Shown in pieces: positions 1 to 6,641 of a DNA stretch of 12,429 nucleotides (its first letter is position 1; the number at the start of each line of letters is the position of its first letter). The notes beneath the pieces are model-generated. The model was given only the letters and a program-made list of their open reading frames with translations, searched no databases and had not been told where the DNA came from. The DNA is from E44-bin32 sp041573795. GTDB taxonomy: Bacteria; Chloroflexota; Anaerolineae; Anaerolineales; E44-bin32. The stretch covers positions 1 to 12,429 of the forward strand of contig JBFFQB010000097.1 in assembly GCA_041573795.1 (NCBI GenBank), in the 5' to 3' direction. A program made the translations under genes and the position numbers.

Positions 1-1073
1 AACTGCCAATCATGGGAATCTTCGCTTGTGAGACCCTGCCACCGATCCTGGAAATTTACGCGAGGCGGCGCAGCTTGTCCTAATAACGTCGCTCGCACAG
101 CTCGCTGGAGAAGGCTGAAGATTTTCTGTGGGGCTTGAAAACGGACCTCGGCCTTGGCTGGATGTACGTTAACGTCCACCTGGTCAGGTGGCAGCTTCAA
201 GCTAAGTACTGTAATTGGGTAGCGGCCAACCATCAGCAGCGTATGATACGCTTGAAGCACCGCCGCCTTGAGACCAGCATCTTGAATCCAACGTCCATTC
301 ACGAAAAATGTGATCTCCTGACGGTTTGATCGATTCAGATGTGGCGGACTGACAAACCCGTGGATTTGATATTCACCTCCATCTGAGACCGGGAGTTCGA
401 TCATCTCCCGTGCAAGCTCGAGATCGAATACCCTGGCGAGGATTTCGCGCATATCCCCACTTCCTGAAGATTCAAACGACTGGCGACCCTCCTGCGATAA
501 GCTGAAAGCTACCTGCGGATTTGCCAATGCAAAACGATGGACAACTTGATTGATCCTGCGTCTCTCTGTTCGTTCCGATTTAATAAATTTCCGTCGCGCC
601 GGGACATTAAAAAAAAGGTCCCGAATGGTCACATGCGTTCCCGGGGGTGAACCGATCGATCCTTTGTCGAGAATCTCTCCGCCTTCGACCTTCAAATGCG
701 TTCCCCTGGCTTCGTCATGCGAGCGGGTGATCAATTCCAAGCGAGAGACAGCCGCGATGGAAGATAAAGCTTCGCCGCGAAATCCCAATGTACGAATATT
801 GAATAAATCAGCCGGAGATTGGAGTTTCGATGTCGCATAGCGCTCTACTGCGAGGACAACATCGTCCGAATGGATCCCGTGACCGTTATCCTGCACGGCG
901 ATTCGAGCTGTGCCTGCCTGGTCGATCTCAATTGCAATCCTGGTTGCACCTGCATCCAGCGCATTTTCAACCAGCTCTTTTACGACCGAAGCTGGGCGTT
1001 CAATCACTTCACCGGCTGCAATAGCCGATGCAACGGCTTCAGGTAGGATTTTTATGCGGGCGACATCACTCAT
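1..1073 (-). CDS. mutL: DNA mismatch repair protein MutL, N-terminal part (cut by window edge)
   Basis: Reading the minus strand from 1073 gives 357 intact codons with no stop before the left edge, so the C-terminal dimerisation/endonuclease part is outside. The GHKL ATPase motifs of MutL are all visible: IAAGEVIERPASVVKELVEN at residues 18-37 with catalytic E36, N37 and the DAG at 40-42; DNGHGI at 62-67; TLGFRGEALSSI at 95-106; GTHVTIRDLFFNVPARRKF at 145-163; and the transducer-domain VNVHPAKAEVRF near 301-312. MutL couples MutS mismatch recognition to strand incision and removal. Whether this homologue carries its own nuclease motif cannot be seen. An in-frame ATG at 1091 would add six residues. 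I prefer 1073 because it gives the usual MSxxRIKILP start and lies 9 nt after a TATAAT box. An eight-T run in the coding strand encodes part of DLFFN. Family assignment is certain from the motifs. Confidence 0.97.
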   Translation of the reverse strand, partial: MSDVARIKILPEAVASAIAAGEVIERPASVVKELVENALDAGATRIAIEIDQAGTARIAVQDNGHGIHSDDVVLAVERYATSKLQSPADLFNIRTLGFRGEALSSIAAVSRLELITRSHDEARGTHLKVEGGEILDKGSIGSPPGTHVTIRDLFFNVPARRKFIKSERTERRRINQVVHRFALANPQVAFSLSQEGRQSFESSGSGDMREILARVFDLELAREMIELPVSDGGEYQIHGFVSPPHLNRSNRQEITFFVNGRWIQDAGLKAAVLQAYHTLLMVGRYPITVLSLKLPPDQVDVNVHPAKAEVRFQAPQKIFSLLQRAVRATLLGQAAPPRVNFQDRWQGLTSEDSHDWQ

Positions 1074-1082
1074 GATCAAGCG

Positions 1083-1088
1083 ATTATA
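1083..1088 (-). promoter_or_regulatory. Candidate -10 box for mutL
   Basis: On the minus strand a perfect TATAAT lies 9 nt before the ATG at 1073. A start about 7 nt downstream would leave a leader of only 0-3 nt. No convincing -35 is present at 16-18 bp, and the TG just upstream touches the hexamer rather than being spaced by one base, so this is suggestive only. Confidence 0.35.
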
Positions 1089-1093
1089 CATGG

Positions 1094-1123
1094 TTGACAC
1101 CATTCCGACCCGCGGCTTATACT
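1094..1123 (+). promoter_or_regulatory. Strong sigma70-type promoter, probably giving a leaderless mRNA
   Basis: A perfect TTGACA (1094-1099) and TATACT (1118-1123) are separated by 18 bp. The -10 hexamer is followed by only 7 nt (GCCAGCG) before the ATG at 1131, so transcription should start at or one base before that ATG. There is no Shine-Dalgarno in front of the ATG, consistent with leaderless translation. The promoter would drive the 1131-3138 unit. It lies back to back with the mutL -10 box. Confidence 0.6.
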
Positions 1124-1130
1124 GCCAGCG

Positions 1131-1418
1131 ATGAACATCCAGACAGTTTTCATCCTTGGAATCGCCCTATGCCTGAGCTTGCTTGCCGTAATTAGGACCT
1201 ACCCGAGAAGGCGGTGGGTCACTGCCCTGGTCCTGCTTGCTCCCGTGATCTTCTTCTCCATCCGCTGGGCGAGGTTCCGCAGTGCCTGGCTTGAGCTTGG
1301 AGTTGGAGCTGCAATCGCATTGCTGGTGCTGCTGCTCTGGTGGTTTACGATTGGACGGAAATTACCCCCGCCTGAGGAGAGCTCTATTCGGGTCTGGACT
1401 GAGGATGATCCCTTTTAG
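1131..1418 (+). CDS. Small membrane protein with three predicted helices, unknown function
   Basis: A 95-residue protein that I do not recognise as a named family. Hydrophobic stretches at about residues 3-21, 29-46 and 56-74 predict three membrane helices. The first two are separated by a very basic turn (YPRRRW, 24-29), and RWARFR follows the second, so by the positive-inside rule those loops are probably cytoplasmic or interfacial. The C-terminal tail (77-95) is polar and acidic and ends EDDPF. It is the first gene of an overlapping unit: its TAG stop shares one base with the GTG start of the next gene, so translation is likely coupled. It lacks a ribosome binding site but lies exactly where transcription from the TTGACA/TATACT promoter should begin. 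The ORF is convincing by context; function is unknown. Confidence 0.8.
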   Translation: MNIQTVFILGIALCLSLLAVIRTYPRRRWVTALVLLAPVIFFSIRWARFRSAWLELGVGAAIALLVLLLWWFTIGRKLPPPEESSIRVWTEDDPF

Positions 1419-2065
1419 TGCCACGCTTTAGACAGCTCCTGCTTGATCTCGATGATACTCTTTACCCCAGCACCAGCGGTGTTTGGGATGTTGTACGCGA
1501 TCGTATCCAGGCCTATATCGAATCACGCTTATCCATTCCACCCGAGCAAGCAACAAGACTGCGTGAACGCTACCTAAAGCAATTTGGCACCACGCTAACG
1601 GGATTGCAGGAGGAATATAGCGTTGATGTTGACGATTACCTCGAATACGTTCACGACGTGCCCCTGGAAAAGCTGCTAAGCCCCGATCCTATGCTGAAAA
1701 GCATGCTCAAATCCATCAAGATCCCTCGCTCGATATTCACCAATGCCTACCTGCCGCACGCGCTGCGAGTTCTTGAATGTCTGGGGGTTCAGGATGAGAT
1801 CGACCAGGTGATCGACATTTACGCCCTAGGATTTCAAAACAAACCACGGTTAGAGGCCTATCATCTTGCGCTCAAATTAATCTCAGCCGAGGATCCCTCG
1901 GAAGTCGTATTTGTCGATGATCGCATGACAAATCTCGAACCAGCTGCGAGCTTGAAGATGACAACAGTATTGGTGGGACCTACACAGCCGAATAACGCCC
2001 ATCTTCACATAGAGCGAATTCACGACTTGACGGCTTTACTGCCAGAGCTTGGTAGAACTGCATGA
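1418..2065 (+). CDS. HAD-superfamily hydrolase, pyrimidine 5'-nucleotidase-like
   Basis: A 215-residue HAD hydrolase. Motif I is DLDDTLYP (residues 10-17), with D10 the expected nucleophile and D12 the general acid/base. Motif II is the FTN at 107-109 (T108), the conserved lysine is in NKPRLEAY (K142), and motif III is VFVDDRMTN (164-172) with D167/D168 for Mg2+. The helical cap lies between about 17 and 95, which makes this a subclass I enzyme. DLDDTLYP with a KPxxEAY lysine region is typical of the pyrimidine 5'-nucleotidase/SDT1-like branch, which removes phosphate from UMP/CMP or related small phosphates. Substrate here is an inference; beta-phosphoglucomutase- or phosphoglycolate-phosphatase-like activity cannot be excluded. 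Start is GTG, overlapping the previous stop as TAGTG. All catalytic residues are present. Confidence 0.85.
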   Translation: MPRFRQLLLDLDDTLYPSTSGVWDVVRDRIQAYIESRLSIPPEQATRLRERYLKQFGTTLTGLQEEYSVDVDDYLEYVHDVPLEKLLSPDPMLKSMLKSIKIPRSIFTNAYLPHALRVLECLGVQDEIDQVIDIYALGFQNKPRLEAYHLALKLISAEDPSEVVFVDDRMTNLEPAASLKMTTVLVGPTQPNNAHLHIERIHDLTALLPELGRTA

Positions 2066-2075
2066 GAGCAAGTTG

Positions 2076-2318
2076 ATGCTTGATCAAGGTTGGGTAATCG
2101 TCTGCGGAGTTCTGACAATTGTTGGCCTCTTTAATTTAGGCCTCTTTCTAAGTGTGCTTCGCAGCCGTGGGAGGCGCGAGCCATATTTACAAGGATCGAT
2201 CTCCGACCTGTTGAATCCTTGGGGGAAGGAAAATGAAGCGCTTGATCAATTACACCAGGAGGTAGAGAAGCTGGGCAATAAGCATTCATCCTCATCAGAA
2301 GGCGGAACCGGTGGATAA
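2076..2318 (+). CDS. Small single-helix membrane protein, unknown function
   Basis: About 80 residues with one strong hydrophobic segment (residues 6-28), a basic SRGRRE stop-transfer patch right after it, then a polar, partly coiled tail (KENEALDQLHQEVEKL, 51-66) and a Ser/Gly-rich end. The likely topology is N-out/C-in with a soluble cytoplasmic tail. No family is recognised. I chose the ATG at 2076, just after the upstream stop, with GAGAG about 8 nt before it. A TTG at 2049 would extend it into the preceding gene and looks less likely. Its 3' end overlaps the next gene by 8 bp, so it is embedded in the same unit. Confidence 0.65.
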   Translation: MLDQGWVIVCGVLTIVGLFNLGLFLSVLRSRGRREPYLQGSISDLLNPWGKENEALDQLHQEVEKLGNKHSSSSEGGTGG

Positions 2319-3138
2319 GATCATATCCTGGCCGGAAGCCTTGGGGATGATCCCCAAGGAAAATTTCTCGATCGGCTTTGGCGGCGTCACGCTGTACCGT
2401 CGTCCGATGGCCTTCTCGGTGTTCCTGGCCGATCACCTGCGTAAACAGAAGGCTCTTCCCACGATTGAGTTATTCTGTTTTACAGCTGGGCTCGAAAGCG
2501 ACCTGCTTGTCGGCGCGGGCGTAGCGAAAACTGTGCGCACATGCTATTTCGGGCTGGAGAGTTTTGGCTTCGCTCCCTATTTTACAAACGCTGCACATAA
2601 AGGCGAGATTACGATCATCGAAGAGTCGGAAGCGAGTTTCGCCTATGGTATCCGCGCCAAACTTGCCGACGTGGGATTCATGCCCTCGCCTGCGTGGCAG
2701 GGAACGGACCTCTTTCAATTAAGACCCGATGTGAAATCGATACAAGATCCCTACTCAGGTGAAATGCTGACAGCCTTTCCTGCGCTGAATTGTGATGTAG
2801 CCGTCATTCATGCCCTCAAAGCTGATCCTCGAGGCAATGCACAAATCGGGGAGAATACGGGGATTGACCGTGAACTTTCAATGATCGCGGGCACAGTATT
2901 GATCACAACAGAGGAAGTCGTTCCAAGATTAGACCGGGCGGATGTATTTGGTCAGAGAGTGACGGGTGTTATTCACGCCCCTCAGGGCGCCTGGCCCACC
3001 TCATGTCACCCGCTTTACCCGTTCGATGGCCAGGCCATCCTTGGATACAGCGAAAGTGCAGGCGAGGAAGGCTTTGAGAATTTGCTCACATCCTGGCTTG
3101 ACCGCCACCAAAACTTCATCCAAACCCCAAAACGATAA
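2311..3138 (+). CDS. CoA-transferase family I, alpha (subunit A)-type protein
   Basis: A 275-residue protein resembling the A subunits of glutaconate/3-oxoacid CoA-transferases. Near the N-terminus is SIGFGGVTLYRRPMAF (20-35), the glycine-rich CoA-binding strand-turn followed by the RRP seen in this group. In the middle are PALNCDVAVIHALKADPRGNA (157-177) and ENTGIDRELSMIA (181-193), both characteristic of the fold, then LITTEEVV (197-204). The C-terminal HPLYPFDG (233-240) matches the substrate-pocket region. These enzymes normally work as A/B pairs, with the catalytic glutamate in the B-type domain; no B gene follows here, the next gene being a protease. It may partner with a distant subunit, act non-catalytically, or have an IpdA-like hydrolytic role. 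Start is GTG with GAAGG 8 nt upstream, overlapping the previous gene by 8 bp. Confidence 0.8.
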   Translation: MDKIISWPEALGMIPKENFSIGFGGVTLYRRPMAFSVFLADHLRKQKALPTIELFCFTAGLESDLLVGAGVAKTVRTCYFGLESFGFAPYFTNAAHKGEITIIEESEASFAYGIRAKLADVGFMPSPAWQGTDLFQLRPDVKSIQDPYSGEMLTAFPALNCDVAVIHALKADPRGNAQIGENTGIDRELSMIAGTVLITTEEVVPRLDRADVFGQRVTGVIHAPQGAWPTSCHPLYPFDGQAILGYSESAGEEGFENLLTSWLDRHQNFIQTPKR

Positions 3139-3161
3139 ATTTCATATTTTTCTTATATTCG

Positions 3162-3170
3162 TGTGATATT
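3162..3170 (+). promoter_or_regulatory. Possible extended -10 upstream of the protease operon
   Basis: The 69-bp AT-rich gap before the S41 peptidase contains TGT followed by GATATT, an extended -10-like element. I cannot find a good -35 at the right distance. A TATATT nearby (3154-3159) is an alternative. The call is weak and rests mainly on the change in AT content and the break between gene units. Confidence 0.25.
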
Positions 3171-3207
3171 CTTCCCACCATATCGATGATGGGTAAAGGG
3201 AAGTCCT

Positions 3208-4509
3208 ATGAATAACTCGCAAATTAAATGGATCGTATTTGGTGGACTGGCTGCATTGCTTCTGACTACCAGTATCTTTATCTCGGGCCTGGCCATCGGC
3301 TTCATCGTCAGCGATTTCAGTTCAACTGGCTTCTTTTCTGAACGCATTGGCCAGATCTTCGATGTCCTCCCGCTGATCGAGGATACTGAGTACACGAGCG
3401 AACCCCCGGCCGAATCCGCTGATCTTTTTGCCCCGTTTTGGCAAGCCTGGGATATCGTCCATGACGATTATGTTGATCAACCGCTTGATGATGAAACGCT
3501 CATGCGCGGCGCTATACAGGGTGCCATTGACGCCATCGGTGATCCACAGACTGCGTACATGGATCCGGATACCTATCTCCAGGCTAACATCCCCCTTGAG
3601 GGATCCTATGAAGGCATAGGCGCCTGGGTGGATACCGAAGGGGATTTTCTCACGATCGTTTCTCCCATGCCTGGCTCTCCGGCAGAAGAAGTTGGCCTGG
3701 AGCCAGGTGACATCGTCGTGGCGATAGACGGGGAAGACGTCACCGGCATCGATCCGAACCTGGTCGTACGAAGAGTGCTTGGACCGGCGGGAACCATTGT
3801 CGTCTTAACCATCCAGCGTGGAAATGACTTTCTCGATTTCGAAATCGAACGTAGAAACATCGAGGTTCCCAGTATTCAATATGAGTTGATCGAAGAAGAT
3901 ATCGGATATATACAATTGTTCACTTTCTCAAACGATACCGCCGATGACCTCCGTCGCGCGATCCGTTCCCTTCAGGATGATGGCGCTTTATCCCTTATCC
4001 TCGATTTGCGTGGAAACGGTGGAGGGTTCCTGTTCTCGGCGATCGATGTCAGCTCAGAATTCATCGACGAGGGCGTCATCCTCACCGAGAAGTTTGGGGA
4101 TGGGACTGAACAGACCTACGAAGCTAGCGGTCGCGGTCTGGCCACAGATATCCCCCTGGCAGTACTGATTAACGCTGGATCAGCTTCGGCCTCAGAAATC
4201 GTCGCCGGGGCGATTCAAGACTACGAGCGTGGCCTGCTTATCGGTGAAACCTCCTTCGGTAAGGGATCCGTACAAAATTGGGTCCCCCTGGATGACGAAC
4301 AAGGTGCTGTGCGTGTTACCGTCGCACGCTGGTACACACCAAATGGCACCCTGATCCAAGATCAAGGTTTGACACCCGATGTTGAAATTGCCCTCACGGA
4401 GGAAGATTTTGAAGCTGGACTTGACCCGCAATTGGAGCAAGCGATCGACAAGTTAAAGCTCGGCTTGCCCACAACTCAAATCGAAGAAGTACCTGCAATC
4501 GAGGGGTAA
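3208..4509 (+). CDS. S41-family C-terminal processing peptidase with PDZ domain
   Basis: A 433-residue CtpA/Prc-type serine protease. The N-terminus has one hydrophobic anchor (about residues 9-35), placing the protease domain outside the membrane. A helical segment (75-125) precedes a PDZ domain (about 130-205, with SPAEEVGLEPGDIVVAIDGE at 157-176). The catalytic core follows: DLRGNGGG (266-273), then NAGSASASEIVAG (322-334) and ETSFGKGSVQNW (347-358). By alignment with E. coli Prc, the Ser/Lys dyad is S327 and K352, 25 residues apart as in Prc, and D338 matches the supporting Asp. Such enzymes trim or degrade exported and membrane proteins from their C-termini. Start is ATG preceded by a purine-rich AAAGGGAAG. 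It heads a row of three proteases, with the next gene only 4 bp away. The exact Ctp subtype is not determined. Confidence 0.95.
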   Translation: MNNSQIKWIVFGGLAALLLTTSIFISGLAIGFIVSDFSSTGFFSERIGQIFDVLPLIEDTEYTSEPPAESADLFAPFWQAWDIVHDDYVDQPLDDETLMRGAIQGAIDAIGDPQTAYMDPDTYLQANIPLEGSYEGIGAWVDTEGDFLTIVSPMPGSPAEEVGLEPGDIVVAIDGEDVTGIDPNLVVRRVLGPAGTIVVLTIQRGNDFLDFEIERRNIEVPSIQYELIEEDIGYIQLFTFSNDTADDLRRAIRSLQDDGALSLILDLRGNGGGFLFSAIDVSSEFIDEGVILTEKFGDGTEQTYEASGRGLATDIPLAVLINAGSASASEIVAGAIQDYERGLLIGETSFGKGSVQNWVPLDDEQGAVRVTVARWYTPNGTLIQDQGLTPDVEIALTEEDFEAGLDPQLEQAIDKLKLGLPTTQIEEVPAIEG

Positions 4510-4513
4510 GCTA

Positions 4514-5224
4514 ATGTTTCTATTCGACCCAATCTTCCTTCTCTTCATGGCACCAGCCTTTATCCTCGTGATGCTGGCTCAAGCGCGCGTGCGATCAACC
4601 TTTCAACGCTGGAGCCAGGTTCGCAATTACACCAACATGCAAGGAGCCGAGGCTGCCAAGCATTTACTTCTGGAGAGCGGATTACCAGAGGTAGGTTTGG
4701 AAACTGCACGCGGGCGACTCACCGACCACTACGATCCGAGAACGAAGACCCTGCGCCTCTCCGCTGGTGTGGCCAATAGCTCCTCAGTGGCGGCTCTTGC
4801 TATCGCAGCTCATGAAATTGGGCATGCCTTACAAGATAAGCACGGCTATACACCACTGCGTTTGCGAGCTGCCCTGATCCCTGCCGTCAATATTGGTTCG
4901 AGCCTGGGGTGGATCTTGATTTTTCTTGGTATTCTCTTACGTAGTGCGTTTGGCACACAGCTCGCCTGGATCGGCGTTGGTATGTTCGCACTTGGCGCAG
5001 TCTTCGCCTTCGCCACACTCCCCGTCGAAATAAACGCCTCAGCCAAAGCCCGTCAACTCCTATCTAACGCCGGGTTGATATACAGCGCTGAAGAGCGGCA
5101 AGGCGTAAACGCCGTTCTCAACGCTGCGGCATGGACCTATGTGGCCGCACTAGCCGCGGCCCTTTCCCAGTTGCTCTATTACGCGCTGCTGGTCATGGGT
5201 ATGGGCGGTCGTCGCCGATCTTGA
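4514..5224 (+). CDS. YugP-like membrane zinc metallopeptidase
   Basis: A 236-residue membrane protein of the putative neutral zinc metallopeptidase (YugP) family. The N-terminal helix (about 5-23) is followed by a cytosolic or extracytosolic catalytic part. The zinc motif is HEIGH at 100-104 within AAHEIGHALQDKHGY, with H100 and H104 as ligands and E101 as the catalytic base. The LPVEINASAKAR at 169-180 supplies the likely third ligand E172, the usual place in this family. Further helices lie at about 120-142, 150-169 and 205-228. Length matches the family. Its physiological substrate is unknown generally; a role in membrane protein turnover is an inference from being sandwiched between two other envelope proteases. 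GAGGGG overlapping the end of the previous gene is its ribosome binding site, so the pair is surely co-transcribed. Confidence 0.92.
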   Translation: MFLFDPIFLLFMAPAFILVMLAQARVRSTFQRWSQVRNYTNMQGAEAAKHLLLESGLPEVGLETARGRLTDHYDPRTKTLRLSAGVANSSSVAALAIAAHEIGHALQDKHGYTPLRLRAALIPAVNIGSSLGWILIFLGILLRSAFGTQLAWIGVGMFALGAVFAFATLPVEINASAKARQLLSNAGLIYSAEERQGVNAVLNAAAWTYVAALAAALSQLLYYALLVMGMGGRRRS

Positions 5225-5234
5225 GATTGAGAGG

Positions 5235-5265
5235 CTGCCCGCAGTACTGGAGACCTCCGAGGTCT
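5235..5265. repeat. Overlapping palindromes just upstream of htrA
   Basis: The 45-bp gap holds three perfect dyads in a row: CTGC-CC-GCAG (5235-5244), CAGTACTG (5242-5249) and AGACCTC-C-GAGGTCT (5251-5265). The right arm of the last contains the GAGG Shine-Dalgarno (5259-5262) of htrA, located 7 nt before its ATG. It could be a repressor operator or a hairpin (stem AGACC/GGTCT) that hides the ribosome binding site. I see no clear promoter in the gap. Confidence 0.5.
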
Positions 5266-5269
5266 GCTT

Positions 5270-6427
5270 ATGCAAGAGCAAGACGGCTCATCTCCCGAAA
5301 TGGAAACTAGGCCACCAAGAAATTTCCGATTACAGACGCTGATCCTTGCGGGGCTGGTGTCAGGTATGCTAGGTGGAGTGATCAGTGCCGGAGTGATTCT
5401 TTTCTCCTTGCGCCAGCCACCCGCATCCATCCTGGAACCTGCGTCGACTGCGACAGTAATCCCAGCCCCCATCAGCCTTCAGGTCGAGACGGCTATCACC
5501 GGCGTAGTTGAAGCGGTAGGACCAGCTGTTGTCACCGTCATCAATCACTTACCTCCCCAACGAACATTCTTCGGGGGCTTTGTCGAAGGCGCATCAACGG
5601 GTTCGGGAGTGATCATTTCTTCCCAAGGTTACATCGTGACGAATAATCACGTGATCCGAGGTGCGCAATCATTGGAAGTTCTCCTTTCTGATGGATCGGC
5701 GCTCTCTGCAGATCTGATCGGTGTGGATGAATATTCTGACCTCGCAATCCTTCAAGTTCATGGTGAAGTGCCTGAACCAGCTGACTGGGGTAACTCCGAT
5801 ATGCTCAGAGCTGGGGAGCCCGTGGTGGCGATTGGATCGCCACTTGGTGATTTCACTAATACGGTAACCCAGGGCGTCGTTAGTGCTGTTGAACGAAGGA
5901 TTGAAATCGAACAAGACTTCTTCCTGGAAGGCATGATCCAGACCGATGCCGCCATCAATCAGGGCAATTCAGGAGGGCCCTTACTTAATGCGGCTGGCCA
6001 AGTCATCGGGATCAACACGCTGATTGTGCGCGGTTCAGGCTCAGGTGCAAGCGCGGAGGGATTGGGCTTTGCTATTCCCAGCAATACCGCCCGGGCCATT
6101 GCCGATCAGCTTATCGCACAAGGTTTCTTTGCCAGGCCTTATCCAGGGATAAGATGGGTGAATATTACGCCCTCTTTAGCTTCCCGTCATCGCTTGCCCA
6201 CAGAACGGGGCATCTTTATTACAGAAGTGGACCCGGGTGGTCCAGCTGATAGTGCCGGGCTGCAACGCGGTGACATCATCACAGCGATGGACGACGAGCG
6301 GATAGATGAAGATCACCCCTTCCGAAATCTTCTCTTCCAGTATGCACCCGGGGAAACGATTACAATATCGATCCTGCGCGCCGGGGAAGTGATCTCTGCA
6401 CAGATCACATTCGGGTCGATGCAATGA
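5270..6427 (+). CDS. HtrA/DegP-family serine protease, membrane-anchored, one PDZ domain
   Basis: A 385-residue trypsin-like HtrA protease. A short basic N-terminal tail precedes one membrane helix (about 22-46), then a linker and the protease domain with the triad H127 (TNNHVI), D157 (YSDLAIL) and S234 (QGNSGGPL). The oxyanion and activation loops are in the usual order, with GSPLGDFTNTVTQGVVSA at 189-206. A single C-terminal PDZ domain (about 290-382) carries GIFITEVDPGGPADSAGLQRGDII. It degrades or refolds damaged proteins on the outer face of the membrane. All catalytic residues are intact. ATG at 5270 is supported by GAGG 7 nt upstream, in a palindrome. It ends the three-protease unit and is followed by a candidate terminator. 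Assignment to DegP, DegQ or DegS type is not possible from sequence alone. Confidence 0.96.
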   Translation: MQEQDGSSPEMETRPPRNFRLQTLILAGLVSGMLGGVISAGVILFSLRQPPASILEPASTATVIPAPISLQVETAITGVVEAVGPAVVTVINHLPPQRTFFGGFVEGASTGSGVIISSQGYIVTNNHVIRGAQSLEVLLSDGSALSADLIGVDEYSDLAILQVHGEVPEPADWGNSDMLRAGEPVVAIGSPLGDFTNTVTQGVVSAVERRIEIEQDFFLEGMIQTDAAINQGNSGGPLLNAAGQVIGINTLIVRGSGSGASAEGLGFAIPSNTARAIADQLIAQGFFARPYPGIRWVNITPSLASRHRLPTERGIFITEVDPGGPADSAGLQRGDIITAMDDERIDEDHPFRNLLFQYAPGETITISILRAGEVISAQITFGSMQ

Positions 6428-6488
6428 TCAACCGCTTTAGTCCACATCCCTTTTCGACGATCGATTAATAACTAGAGTACAAGAGATT

Positions 6489-6517
6489 TTGACGAACGAT
6501 AACGCCAATGCTAAAAT
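6489..6517 (+). promoter_or_regulatory. Strong promoter for the mgtE unit
   Basis: TTGACG (6489-6494) and TAAAAT (6512-6517) are separated by exactly 17 bp, and TGC precedes the -10 as an extended -10 element. Expected transcription start is about 6524. It is the best promoter-like sequence in the window after the one at 1094. Confidence 0.65.
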
Positions 6518-6537
6518 CGCTGCACGGGCGTTTTTTT
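6501..6537 (+). terminator. Candidate intrinsic terminator of the protease unit, overlapping the mgtE promoter
   Basis: AACGCC (6501-6506) pairs with GGCGTT (6527-6532), with an additional TGC/GCA pairing inside, followed by seven T residues (6531-6537). RNA coming from htrA carries both arms. RNA starting at about 6524 lacks the left arm and would escape it. The loop is long, so strength is uncertain. Confidence 0.5.
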
Positions 6538-6568
6538 ATCCACTTTACTTGAGTATAGAAGGCTGCGC

Positions 6569-6640
6569 GTGATCGAAGCAGTTCAGCCTGCGCCATCACT
6601 CATCCAATCGGAGTTATACAACTACCTTAGCTTAAGATAA
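6569..6640 (+). CDS. Candidate leader peptide upstream of mgtE (23 aa)
   Basis: A short ORF starting GTG at 6569 and ending TAA at 6638-6640. GAAGG (6558-6562) stands 6 nt before the GTG, a near-ideal ribosome binding site. The peptide begins MIEAVQPAPS, with one acidic residue at position 3 and prolines at 7 and 9, and ends NYLSLR. The stop is one base before the left arm of the inverted repeat at 6642. Established background: enteric Mg2+ transporter genes are controlled by short leader ORFs (mgtL) rich in acidic residues and prolines that destabilise ribosomes at low Mg2+. A similar role here is inference, since sequence identity with mgtL is not claimed and a 23-codon ORF can occur by chance. 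Confidence 0.4.
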   Translation: MIEAVQPAPSLIQSELYNYLSLR

Positions 6641-6641
6641 C

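Noticed and set aside
1074..1091. ATG at 1091 as mutL start
   Set aside because: It adds MYNRLI before the normal MutL N-terminus, and would lie upstream of the likely transcription start given the TATAAT at 1083-1088.
550..1134. Several plus-strand ORFs opposite mutL
   Set aside because: They lie antisense to an uninterrupted reading frame with every MutL motif, and their translations look like no protein.
2049..2075. TTG start at 2049 for the small one-helix protein
   Set aside because: It would overlap the HAD gene by 17 bp with no ribosome binding site; the ATG at 2076 fits better.
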